A DNA stretch of 64,000 bases from Rhodeus uyekii (lineage: Eukaryota; Chordata; Actinopteri; Cypriniformes; Acheilognathidae), in the NCBI GenBank assembly GCA_037043235.1, contig JAWRVZ010000095.1, forward strand, positions 605,001-669,000, written 5' to 3'. Below are positions 12,301 to 24,382 of this stretch, one piece after another. Below the pieces are notes generated by a model. The model saw nothing but the letters and a program-made list of their open reading frames with translations. It was not told the origin of the DNA and did not search any database. A program made the position numbers and the translations under genes. The stretch's first letter is position 1. The number at the start of each line of letters is the position of its first letter.

Positions 12301-15300
12301 TGTGATTTGAAACGTGATTCTGACTGTAAAGCGCCGGTTCCACAGGTTCTGCTCTGGTCTGCGAGCAAAGTGTTCGAAGAGTTGACGGACATTGAGCGAC
12401 AGTTTCACAAGGCCCTGTACACCGTCAGGACTTACCTCCAGTGTGAGAGGTACTCTGTCGGCCTCCTGGACATGACCAAAGAAAAGGTTTGTGACGCATG
12501 GTGAACATTCTCCATTTGGTCTTGAAGTCATTTATAAAATGCTCAACTTTGCTTTGATTGTTTAGGAGTTTTACGATGAGTGGCCGATTAAATTGGGAGA
12601 CGTGGAGCCATACAAAGGCCCGAAGACTCCTGATGGCAGGGTAACAGATTTGTTTCTCTTTGGTAAACAAGTCAGTATTGCTGTCCATTATTATTATTAT
12701 AACAATATTGTTCTTCTAACAGGAAATCATCTTCTACAAGATCATTGATTATCTGCTAGAAAGCAAAGAAGAGATCAAAGTCATACCGTAAGCATATTTT
12801 TTTATATACATAAAAAGAAAATGATTTACTCATATTGTGAAAAACCACAGACCATAAGTCCTGTATTCTGCCACACAAACACTACATGGGCAAAACTATT
12901 TGGACACCATTTTCTAACGGGCTTGGCTAATCGAGAACTGTGCACAAGGCCTGAACCGGACCAGACTCCTTCCACCAATAATTATTCTGTATAGTTTAAA
13001 AACACGGTTGACAATGAGATTGTTGGGTGTAATGCATTGTGTAATTGATTAATTATTGCAATGATAAAATGTATGTTTGTAACGTAATGCTTTAGTCAGA
13101 TCAATAATAATTGATGACATTTTATATAATTTATTTGAAAGAATTAAAAAAGCAGTTTTATGTCAAATCTTGTATTGTTCAACTAGAAAGTAATTTGTAA
13201 TAAGTAATGAATTACTTTTAGAGTAACACTGCTTATGAGATGCACGTATCATTCGCTAAATATAGTGTATGACGTAACTCTCAATTTCTGACAGCAAGAA
13301 AAACATGAATAGGCTCATTCGAAAGACACTAAAGTAATCTAACAACATAAGCACGGGGCATTTCTTCTCTCTTTCATTTTACTGAGTTATTGCTAAACTC
13401 AGTGGGGCTTACATCTAAAGTCCTTTAAGTCAAGTAATTTCACTCGGCGGCCATCTTTGAAATGCCTCCTATATCTTTAAATGGGGAAACATCAACTTAT
13501 CCAAAGCTGTTCATCAAGCTTACAATTTCAATTTTTATTTTTAAATCCATTTGAGATTCCGTTATGTGACGACTTTTTTATTTAGAAGGCGGGACTTACA
13601 TTTACGCATTTGGCAGATGCTTTTATCCAAAGCGACTTGCATTGCATTCAAGAAACACATTGAGATTCTAATCAGTTCTTGCTTTCCCTGGGATCGAACC
13701 CTTGACCTTGACGTTGTAAACGCCAATGCTCTACTGTTAGAGCTACAGAAGAGCCATTCCGTCATACTGTGCATTGCTCTTTCATTGTAATACCAGTACA
13801 CAGTCTTGGTATATCTAAAGTCTTACAACACAGTTTAGAGACAATGATGGTCAAACTAATACTTATTCCTGGGTTTCCATCCAATATTTTAAAACAAACG
13901 ATCAGCATTGGTTAAAACCACATCGTTTGATATCTAATTACCTGAAACACCAAGTACGGTCCAGACAAGAACAGTCCAGACAAGAACAGTCCACACAAGT
14001 ACAGTCCAGACAAGTACGGTCCAGACAAGTACAGTCCAGACAAGAACAGTCCAGACAAGTACAGTCCAGACAAGTACGGTCCAGACAAGAACAGTCCAGA
14101 CAAGTACAGTCCAGACAAGTACGGTCCAGACAAGAACAGTCCAGACAAGTACAGTCCAGACAAGTACAGTCAAGACAAGAACAGTCCAGACAAGTACAGT
14201 CCAGACAAGTACGATCCAGACAAGAACAGTCCAGACAAGTACAGTCCAGACAAGTACGGTCCAGACAAGAACAGTCCAGACAAGTACGATCCAGACAAGT
14301 ACGGTCCAGACAAGAACGGTCCAGACAAGTACGGTCCAGACAAGAACAGTCCAGACAAGTACAGTCCAGACAAGTACGGTCCAGACAAGAACAGTCCAGA
14401 CAAGTACAGTCCAGACAAGTACGGTCCAGACAAGAACAGTCCAGACAAGTACAGTCCAGACAAGAACAGTCCAGACAAGTACAGTCCAGACAAGTACGGT
14501 CCAGACAAGAACAGTCCAGACAAGTACAGTCCAGACAAGAACAGTCCAGACAAGTACAGTCCAGACAAGTACGGTCCAGACAAGAACAGTCCAGACAAGT
14601 ACAGTCCAGACAAGTACAGTCCAGACAAGTACGGTCCAGAAAAGAACAGTCCAGACAAGTACAGTCCAGACAAGTACGGTCCAGACAAGTACAGTCCAGA
14701 CAAGTACAGTCCAGACAAGTACAGTCCAGACAAGTACGGTCCAGACAAGAACAGTCCAGACAAGTACAGTCCAGACAAGAACAGTCCAGACAAGTACAGT
14801 CCAGACAAGTACGGTCCAGACAAGAACAGTCCAGACAAGTACAGTCCAGACAAGTACAGTCCAGACAAGTACGGTCCAGAAAAGAACAGTCCAGACAAGT
14901 ACAGTCCAGACAAGTACGGTCCAGACAAGTACAGTCCAGACAAGTACGGTCCAGACAAGAACAGTCCAGACAAGAACAGTCCAGACAAGTACGGTCCAGA
15001 CAAGAACAGTCCAGACAAGAACAGTCCAGACAAGTACGGTCCAGACAAGTACGGTCCAGACAAGTACGGTCCAGACAAGAACAGTCCAGACAAGTACAGT
15101 CCAGACAAGAACAGTCCAGACAAGTACAGTCCAGACAAGAACAGTCCAGACAAGTACAGTCCAGACAAGTACAGTCCAGACAAGTACGGTCCAGAAAAGA
15201 ACAGTCCAGACAAGTACAGTCCAGACAAGTACGGTCCAGACAAGTACAGTCCAGACAAGTACGGTCCAGACAAGAACAGTCCAGACAAGTACAGTCCAGA

Positions 15301-18300
15301 CAAGTACAGTCCAGACAAGAACAGTCCAGACAAGTACAATCCAGACAAGTACGGTCCAGACAAGTACAGTCCAGACAAGTACGGTCCAGACAAGAACAGT
15401 CCAGACAAGAACAGTCCAGACAAGTACAGTCCAGACAAGTACAATCCAGACAAGTACAGTCCAGACAAGTACAGTCCAGACAAGAACAGTCCAGACAAGT
15501 ACAGTCCAGACAAGTGTGGTCCAGACAAGAACAGTCCAGACAAGAACAGTCCAGACAAGTACGGTCCAGACAAGAACAGTCCAGACAAGAACAGTCCAGA
15601 CAAGTACGGTCCAGACAAGTACAGTCCAGACAAGTACGGTCCAGACAAGTACGGTCCAGACAAGAACAGTCCAGACAAGAACAGTCCAGACAAGTACAGT
15701 CCAGACAAGTACAATCCAGACAAGTACAGTCCAGACAAGTACAGTCCAGACAAGAACAGTCCAGACAAGTACAATCCAGACAAGTACGGTCCAGACAAGT
15801 ACAGTCCAGACAAGTACAGTCCAGACAAGAACAGTCCAGACAAGTACAGTCCAGACAAGTGTGGTCTAGTCTAGACTGTTCAGAAGGACCAACTCACTAT
15901 CAATGCCTATAATTTTGAAGTGAAATACTCCACAGGCACATATGGGTGAAGTGTTTGGGTTTCCGCAAGCTTTTTCCCCAGATAGAGTTCTAGCAGCCAG
16001 TCTTTCTCATTTGAATGTTACTCATTTCAGGGGTCCTCCTGTAGACCACTGGGCACTTGTTAGCGGCCTCCCCACCTACGTGGCTGAAAACGGCTTTGTA
16101 AGTCCAAAGCATTTTGCTCTACCAAATCCATAGCTATGAAGTAGTGAAAGTACATTATCCTAAAACCATGTTTGATTATGTTAGTGTGGCAAAATGGATA
16201 GAACTCAGGGCTGCTTGTTTTTTCACCATTGTGCCCTTGAGCAGCACTTAGACTAAGGTTGTTTTATAACCAAATCAAAGAACCTCTTAACCCAAGTTAA
16301 ATGAGATACTTAATGGGTTGAACTTACCATCTTCTTGACTATGTTGATGGGGGGAAATCTTGTGCTATTTCTCTTTCTGCAGATTTGTAACATGATGAAT
16401 GTTGCTGCTGACGATTACTTCACATTCCAGGTACTGTAAGCCTGGGATAAATCCCTCTCAGAGCTCATATCCTAATCCACACCTGAAATAGACACAAAAC
16501 CTGTTGCCTTTGAAATAGATTTAAACTAGGCAGGAAAACACTTTATGTTGGTCTTAATGTTGTTTAGGAATTTTTCCAATCATCACACCAGTTTTAATTG
16601 GACCTTTCTTGCTTGCAACTTTCCAGAAAGAAGCTGTGGACGAGTTGGGTTTCGTCATCAAAAACGTCTTGTCTCTTCCCATTGTCAACAAGAAAGAAGA
16701 AATTGTGGGTATTGCCACTTTCTTCAATCGAAAAGATGGCAAGCCGTTCGACGAGCAGGATGAACAAATTACTGAAGTGAGTCGTTAGATGCTCACCATC
16801 CTTTAGGCTCCAGGGATCTTGTGCAGAAACACTAAAGTCTGACTTTGTTTCAGGCCCTGACACAGTTCTTAGGATGGTCTGTGCTGAATTGTGACACATA
16901 TGACAAACTGAACAGGATGGAGTGGAAAAAAGAAATTGCACAGGAAATGGTCATGTACCAGACCAAAGCTACTCCAGCTGAAGTCCAACAGATTCTGGTG
17001 AGGCATCGCACTGTAAGAAACAGCAGTCTGTTTTATTGTGTCGACTGAACTTTTTTTATTTATTTGTTATCTTGATAGAACACGCAGGAGAAGTTTGGCC
17101 AGAACCCTGAGGACTGCGACCAGAAAGAAATGTACAAACTCTTGGTATGATTTTCTCCCCCTTTGAACCAATATATTCATAGCAAACATATTTCTGATCT
17201 GATGTTCTACGACATATTCGATTTTTAATATATCCACCTGTATTTTATCACACAGAGAACCACCATTCCAGAGGCCAAAGATGTTGATCTGCTATTATTT
17301 AGTTTTAGTGACTTTCCCCTCTCTGAGGTTGACCTGATCAAGTGTGGGATTCGTTGTTTCTTTGAACTTGGAGTAGTGGAGAAGTTCAAAGTGCCAGCAG
17401 AGGTGAGACTGGACTTTACACGCATTTCCACATGAACACAATAGACACTGCAGTGGTTGTCATATGGAGTCATGCTCTGCGGTGTCTTTTAAAAAAACAT
17501 AAATTCAACCCTGCAGATCTAAAGTGTGTGGTCTTTCAGAGAAGAGGTCACACCGTGACTTATCGTTATTCTTTTGGTCCACCAAACTTGAGCTTCTTTT
17601 CCAAGTAGCACTCATCTTATTACTTCAGCCTGTAGATGTGGCAGGTGATTAGCAATACACAGAGCTACGCAGAAAGCTCAGCAGACTTCCAGAGATATTA
17701 AATGTCCACCATTCACAAAGTGTTACATATTCACGACCATTGCAATCTAGCTTTGGCCTGAACTTCATACATTTATAAATCCATGTTTCTTCACTTTTGG
17801 AATGAAACCTCTTTGGACTTAAATGCTGTCTACACTCTCACCAGGTCCTAACCAGATGGATGTACACCGTACGAAAGGGCTACAGAGATATCACCTACCA
17901 TAACTGGCGGCATGGGTTTAATGTGGGCCAGACCATGTTCTGTCTCCTGCAAGTGAGTTTTTTTTAGTCCACACATCATGTTATTTACCACTAAAGAGGT
18001 CGTAATATTGAATATTGATTGCTTGGCTAACAGACCGGAAAGCTGAGAAGATACTACACAGACCTTGATGCCTTTGCGATGGTAGCGGCTGCATTCTGTC
18101 ACGATATTGACCACAGGGGTACCAACAATCTCTACCAGACAAAGTAATTTAGTATATGTATCATTTTTACTACTAATTATGCCAAATAAAGCCAGAAAGA
18201 CATTTAGCTCACAATCCATTTCCAATGTAGGAGCGGATCACCTCTGGCAAAGCTTCATGGCTCCTCCATCTTGGAAAGGCACCATCTTGAATACAGTAAG

Positions 18301-19844
18301 ACGCTGATGGCAGAAGAGGTTTGTTGAGACACAAAGCACAAATGTTCCAGAGTTTAATGCAATAACCAGGCCAACATTATGTTTCGCTCTTTTACAGAAC
18401 GTTAATATTTTCCAAAGTCTGCAGAAACGTCAGTTTGAGACGGTCCAGCACTTGCATGATGTCTGCATCATTGCGACTGACTTGGCTTTGTATTTCAAGT
18501 AAGCGCTCAAGAGCATCTCTTCACCTCAAGTAGAGCCAATCGTGAACACATCGTACTGATGATGGTCCTGCTTTCTTCCCCAACACAGAAAAAGGACAAT
18601 GTTCCAGAAGATTGTCGATGCCACCGAATCAATGGCTGATGAGAAGGAAATGGTCGCCCATGTGGCCAACAACCCCATTAGGAAGGAAATCATTATGTAA
18701 GCATCACTTCTCATTGAAACCCTGCTACTAGAGAGAATATTGAATTGAGCTTTTGAAGACGTGTTGTTTGATCCCAAACAGGGCAATGATGATGACCGGT
18801 TGTGACTTGTCTGCCATTACCAAGCCATGGGAGGTCCAGAGCAAAGTATGTGCACTTGTGGTGATTCGTGGTCAGGATTATCCAGTCCACGGGTTATTGT
18901 GATCTACTGACGCTTTTTTTCTGAAGGTGGCTCTCATGGTGGCAGCTGAATTCTGGGAGCAGGGAGATCTGGAAAGGACTGTGCTAGATCAACAACCCAT
19001 TGTGAGATTGCAGAGATTTTGCTTTAGGTTTTCAATTGGTTGCATTGTAAGAAAACTAATGCCTGAATGAGAATGCAAATCTTTTGAATCTCTTCTCAGC
19101 CCATGATGGACAGAAACAAGTCGGATGAACTTCCAAAAATGCAGTGTGGTTTCATTGACTTTGTGTGCTCGTTTGTGTACAAGGTAAATCCATCAAACTA
19201 CCAAGCTAGAATCAATTCAGTTTTTGCACAAACATCTGTGTGAGCAGACTGTTCATAATGTCCTTTCCTGGAATGGCAGCATTGCTCAAATGTTCTGACA
19301 GGCGATTACAGGAGGGCTTGTGAGTGCTTGCAATAACAGGCCTCTTTTCTCACACAGGAGTTTTCAAGATTCCACAAGGAGATCACTCCCATGTTTGATG
19401 GCCTGAACAACAACAGAGTCCACTGGAAGGAACTGGCGGATATTTGGCAAGCAAAAGTAGATGCTTTGGAAAACGAGAAAAAGCGACTAGAAGAGGAGCA
19501 AGCTAAAAAAGGTATGTAGAGCAGTTTTTGCCACTTTTATAGACAGGGATAGCAGATAAAGGAAGGGAAATGTTGAAGGAACCAGCTCAGAAAATGGCCT
19601 GCTAGGGTAGATGTGATTTTGGACATTTACACCATTAAAGTCTAAAAGTCTCTCTCTTATTTTCATCTGTATACAATTTAACAATTCATTTATCCTGACT
19701 AAGGTTGAAAGCATGTGAATATATCCTGTGCTAATAGTTAAGTGCTAACAGTTGCATTAAGTACTCTTGCCTTGTTTCCTTATTGAAGCTTCAGGTGAGG
19801 AAGCTGGAGAGGGAGGAAAGTCCAAAACCTGCACCATATTTTAA
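7994..19844 (+). CDS. pde6c: Cone cGMP phosphodiesterase alpha' subunit, complete, 22 exons
   Basis: PDE6C hydrolyses cGMP in cone outer segments after transducin activation. Exons: 7994-8461, 10813-10965, 12182-12271, 12346-12486, 12566-12640, 12723-12787, 16031-16097, 16383-16430, 16627-16776, 16854-16997, 17079-17144, 17256-17402, 17845-17952, 18034-18143, 18231-18318, 18398-18498, 18589-18696, 18782-18845, 18927-19001, 19100-19183, 19358-19511, 19789-19844. They total 2,562 nt for 853 residues, close to the roughly 858 of human PDE6C, also with 22 exons. GAF-A spans about residues 75-225, with NKFDE-type residues N194, K195, F201, D205 and E206. GAF-B is about 255-435. The HD-type catalytic domain carries HNWRH (557-561), CHDIDHRG (H597, D598) and D718. 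The C-terminus CTIF is a CAAX box; a terminal Phe favours geranylgeranylation. All motifs are intact. No AATAAA occurs in the first 2.1 kb downstream, so the 3' end is unknown. Confidence 0.97.
9012..9163 (+). mobile_element. tRNA-derived SINE in pde6c intron 1
   Basis: The tRNA-like head (GCTCAAGAAGTAGAGCATTG, then B-box-like GGTTCGATTTCC) is followed by the family tail CTTTGGATAAAAGCGTCTGC. Confidence 0.8.
9303..9348. repeat. (TA)n microsatellite
   Basis: A run of TA dinucleotides with one TG interruption, in pde6c intron 1. Confidence 0.9.
9748..9965 (+). mobile_element. Second type of tRNA-derived SINE in pde6c intron 1
   Basis: A tRNA-like head (TGGCCTAATGGTTAGAGAGT for box A, GTGGGTTCGATTTTC for box B) precedes a body unlike the other SINEs here, ending near TTGGCCTTCACATGTCAC. 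Without a cloverleaf or intact acceptor arm it is not a functional tRNA gene. Confidence 0.65.
10405..10652. mobile_element. MITE-like DNA transposon remnant in pde6c intron 1
   Basis: One edge reads TTTAGGGTCCATTTCTCACT and the other ends TAATCTAAAGTGTGACC. The interior has CTATTAACTAGTTGCTTAAT and related AT-rich blocks typical of common fish hAT-type MITEs. Boundaries are approximate. Confidence 0.4.
11040..11400. mobile_element. MITE-like inverted-repeat element in pde6c intron 2
   Basis: AACAAACATCTGAGAAACGT (about 11086-11105) faces its inverted copy around GGTTTCTCAGATGTTTGTTC (about 11323-11342). In between are many short GACGTCT and AGACGTC words. No coding potential. Confidence 0.45.
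13595..13772 (-). mobile_element. tRNA-derived SINE in pde6c intron 6
   Basis: Read on the minus strand: head with AGCTCTAACAGTAGAGCATT and GGTTCGATCCC, then the AAGCAAGAACTGATTAGAAT body and the CTTTGGATAAAAGCATCTGC tail. It lies about 180 bases before the minisatellite. Confidence 0.85.
13951..15870. repeat. Minisatellite in pde6c intron 6: 128 units of 15 bases
   Basis: The unit is CAAG(T/A)AC(A/G)GTCCAGA. All 1,920 bases stay in one 15-base register without an indel. Variation is almost confined to base 5 (T or A) and base 8 (A or G). Rare variants include AAAGAACAG (14641, 14881, 15196), ACGAT, ACAAT and two TGTGG units. Two higher-order duplications are visible: units at 14476-14700 recur at 14716-14940 (240 bases apart), and the block starting 15391 recurs at 15661 (270 bases apart). 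Because 15 is a multiple of 3, open frames of hundreds of codons appear on both strands; they are artefacts. Confidence 0.98.
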
Positions 19845-20453
19845 ACATCATCTGCCAGAAATTCAGAGCCACAGAGAAGTCTGTGCCAGCTGGCAAACAA
19901 GTAGAGGGAGGTGAAATGTGCTCCTAGGATCACTACATTTTCACCAGCTTCTGTCTCCTTTCTTCGGACGTACCTTCTCCAAGTGAACACGTAGGCATTC
20001 ACCAGAAATGGAAGTACTGTACCTGTCAGATTCTCTTTCTGATGGGGCGCCAGCCTAGAGCACCAGCTAATTCTCAGCATATAGACAATTTCATGCTTTT
20101 TCCTTGCTTTTTCCATTGATTTCACCTTGAATGTACCTTTTACATCTAACTACACTGGAGGAAGTAATGCGTATGCAACTGCTACATTTGCCACACAATG
20201 GTGGCCGAAATGCAACTCTATTCAAATGTTCAATGTGCTGTAGGTCACAGAACTTACTTGGAGTTTGAGAACATAGTTTTTTCATTATGAATTAGAGCAA
20301 TACGTATTGATAACTTTCTTGACAGTAACTAACTGATCAAAATAGCATAATTCTCGAACGATTCCAGAATCATGTTGTGTTTAGCTTCTCTGTAAAATGA
20401 TCATAGAAACTTCCAATTTGAATTCTCTTCTGTTGATGAATTCACTCCCATTG

Positions 20454-20690
20454 AAAGGTGAAGTGTGTAAATTCTGAGCCCACAAATGAGATTTGCAAAA
20501 GCACTGCTTTCAAACAAGTTTCCTGGACACGCCCCCATCTGTAATTGGTCAAACAAACTGATAGCCCCTCCCCCAAACAAACACCATTGGTGTTGCTGGG
20601 CTTTTTTTTTTTTTTTACTTATAGCTTTCTCTGCATATTAAACTGGAGAAAAACTATTTTAACATCCTATAAAACTACACACTTCACCAT
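20454..20690. mobile_element. MITE with about 17-bp terminal inverted repeats
   Basis: The left end AAAGGTGAAGTGTGTAAATT and the right end, reverse complemented, ATGGTGAAGTGTGTAGTTTT form terminal inverted repeats around 237 bases of non-coding sequence, in the pde6c downstream region. Confidence 0.6.
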
Positions 20691-23401
20691 TAAACTTCTA
20701 AAAACATTTGAATACATATCAGTCGCTTTGTTTAGAGTTGAAGGACTTGAATAAGAGCTTTTAGAAGCTGTGACTGATGGCTTATTAGCGAGTGCTTTGT
20801 GAAATGTATTTTACACTGTCAATGAGTTGTTCAACGGCGCCACTAATGCTAAACATCTCGTGCAGCGTAAACCACTTGTTTAATTGGAGTTTGCTTGTCG
20901 CAGTCCTGTTTGGATGGATATGACACAGGATGTTTGAATTCTTAAAGGAGACAAACACTTTTCTACTTGAAGCTAAAATGAAGCTGAGACGGTGAAATGG
21001 TCTAATTCTGTATTCAGGAACATTCCAGCTGTGGAGAAACATTTATGACCAGAACTTTGATGTTTGTTCTTTAATCATAATGATACCTAAGCAGTTTTCA
21101 ACCATAATGTATTATCGAAAGTATAACATTGAGTGTATTACATAGAGTATCAAATGATAGCATAGAGGTATTTGTTTATACCAAACGTTTAAAATACTTT
21201 TAAGTGGAGACAAAATGTCAGGGAATATTTAAAGAAAGCACATCATATGCTGTGACACGGCAGGAGGGTCAGTTCTTGAACATGTGTAAACCTATAAGGA
21301 GATTTGAAGAGAGTTTGATGGGGGAGCAGCTCCTGAGATTCACTCAGTTTTAATCTTTAAATACCATGCTTATTTAAAGCAGACTGCTGAAGCCTCGAGA
21401 TATCTCCTCTGGCAGAAGGCACCAACCCAGTTCGTTAGGTCAAAGTCTCCTTTTTCTGATCTTTTGAGAATTTGATGACGTCGGTAACATTTGAACTAGT
21501 AAACAAACTGTTTATTTCAGGTAGCTGCACACTGATATCGCCTGATGTCAAAAATAGGTCATTCTGCTTTAGCAACAATACTAGGCACCGATTTGACTAA
21601 CCAAACAAGTATATGTAGGCTATATAAAATGAGCACTGAAGAGATGTAGGAAATGTACGAGCAAATCAGTAGAAAAATCAGTTAAGGCCTTTAATCCAAT
21701 AATAGAGGCCATGGCGGTCTAAATAACTTCACCGGAACTAGTGACTGCACTTAAACGTCAAACCCTCCCAATCCAGATCAGACGGAAGAGGCCAAAAGCG
21801 AGAGAATCTCATCTCAGGTTTATGGTTTGTACACTTTGTTAGTCTTGTGTATAATAATATGTGTACTGCATCTTTTGGAGTGAGCATTGGAACTGATGTC
21901 TGATCCTCTTTATTTACTGAATACTACCGCACATATACGATAATGTAAATGTCATGTGAACAAATAAACACATTATTCAGTGCTTCTGGTGTCACGAGTA
22001 GTCTTTGACCAGATCTGCTGTTGGTTTAAGGTATCAGTGACCGCACAGTTTTGTCAGGTTGCTTAGAGGGCATGTCAGGAAGCTCTCATGACTTTTCTCT
22101 CATGCAGCGGATTAGCTAATAAAGCTGGATCATCCCCAGGTAAAGAGGCTCAGGTAATTGGCTGACAGCCGAGACGAACAACTATTCTCTCTCAGTGATC
22201 TAAAAATATGGCTGTTCATCTTCAACTTTTAGAACTACACCTCATTTGTCATTTTATGTTTTGTGGAAGGACAGAAATGCACCAGTAGAGCCATCGCATA
22301 GGCATCTGTGTAAGCGTAATAGACATGGACCACCTTGAAGAAAAGGTTTTCTGACCCCGCCTTACTCATTCTTCACAGTGATTGGCTGGCAGCCACCGTC
22401 GGGGAGGAAGAGAAGCCCGAGGGCCGCATTAACTGTGAAACAGCAGTTCGGGGGCGACTACACACTCGAGGTCCAAATAAAAAAGAATCAAAACATGGAT
22501 GTTGTTTTTAATGATTTAATATTATTTTATTCAGTTATTACTTAATAACACAATGATACACTACACATGGACACCTGCATTAGTGGGAATGGTGAAATTG
22601 TTTCCTGGATGCCAAAACAGCAGACATTTCTGGCTTTAGATTTGATTTCTCTAACATCAACAGTGATCTGAGATTATCATCGGACAAGTTTGTTCTCAAA
22701 TTGTTCTTCACATATTTTATTCTTGAAAATGTTTGTTCTCACATGTATGTTGTTCAAAAGATTGAAAGGTACATTGATGCAAAAGTTTTGACATTAGGAA
22801 TGTCTTCCTTAGGCAAAAACGGGGTGGAAAACCCACCAGTCCTGCGCTATATCGCACATTTTATTAACATTTTTATACATTTTACATATCACACCCGCGA
22901 GCTATATGAAGGTGCAAATTAGAAGCGTCTCCGGATTATATGCGTGATAAAACGGTACATTATCTCATTGACGGTGACCGAAAGTAGAATTAAGCAGCGA
23001 ACAAGGTTTTGTAATGAAGTGATCGGTTGGAAAATGTCTCCGTTTACTATCGTAACCTCGGTTATTTTTCCATATTCCGTTTAGAGAAGCGTGAAGGAAA
23101 TATTCTGACGCGTCGTGCTTATGCTGTTTATACCGTCTGACAGATCCGCATCGCGCTACGATTGGCCAGTTGTCAACTGGCGTTATCCAATAGGCTTACG
23201 GATAATTACGTGAAGGGGAGGAGTTCCCAACATCTCGTTCGCGCTCTCGAAAGTGAACGTACTACTGCGCGTCTCTATTTTAATTCGGTAAAAACATAAC
23301 GTCCACGTAAGCGGCGGCTGATCTTGGCAGGATACACGTAAAATTATGTTTTTTTTTTCGTAGACAAAAAGGTCTCCGCGGGCCGGATGAGAGCAAGTAC
23401 T

Positions 23402-24335
23402 CCTCGCTGCAGACTGTAGCGCGGTGACGTCCCGTATACGTGACGTATATGCGTGACGGTACGTTTGTGACACCGCGCATGCGCCAAAACGGTGGTGACA
23501 GCGCATGCGTGTCCTACGCGGTATTGTCACGTGTTTTGACGTCCCATGTATTTAAAACCCATGCGAAAACTTGATATTAATAGTCAATAAAATGTAGACA
23601 TGTTAAAAACGCCAAAGAAATGAAAGAGCTATTGCCAAGTGTGTTTGCACATACAAGGATTATTTTCTTGGTGCTGAAGCTTCCTGTGAACATATACAAC
23701 AAAAACATAGTAATAAAAATTCTAAGAAAAAAAAAACTGCAGCAAAACTGAGTACACATAACCATGGTTTTGACCATGCCATCTGTCATGTGTTTTGTTT
23801 ATTTTTGAGTATATTTTTGGACAGTTTGTGTCACTTTGGCAATACTTAAGCTGACTACATACAGTACATTTTAAGTGTCTGTATTCCCATCTGCATACCA
23901 AAACAGAAAAAGAAAAACTGAAAACGGTGATAAGTTTTTTTTTATTTCATTTATATACACAATTGTAATTACAGAATTATGTACACATTATAAAATATAC
24001 ACAATATATAAATAATATATAGCTAGATAAATATACATTATATAAAATATATATATTTATATCATCTAAAACAATCTATATATAAATATATATTATCACA
24101 TGAAAATTCACTCAAATCTACTGAAATTCCCCTCCATCATAAAAAAAAGTCAACAGACCAATAGTCTTCCACCTCCCTAACTGAATATAATCCTCTTTTA
24201 CGATTGTAATTATAGAATTATGTACACATAATATATACAAAATACAAATAATATATACCTATATAAATAATATATAAATATACATTATATATAGAATGTA
24301 TATTTATATATGTGTATGTGTGTGCATTTATATAG

Positions 24336-24382
<47 letters not shown>

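Noticed and set aside
13951..15870. CRISPR-like array
   Set aside because: Repeats are directly adjacent without unique spacers, in a eukaryotic intron.
13927..15912. 661-codon + strand ORF of SRQVQ-type repeats and 562-codon minus-strand ORF of LSGLY-type repeats
   Set aside because: Both follow from a 15-base tandem unit without stop codons. They lie in a pde6c intron with no promoter, splice or codon-usage support.
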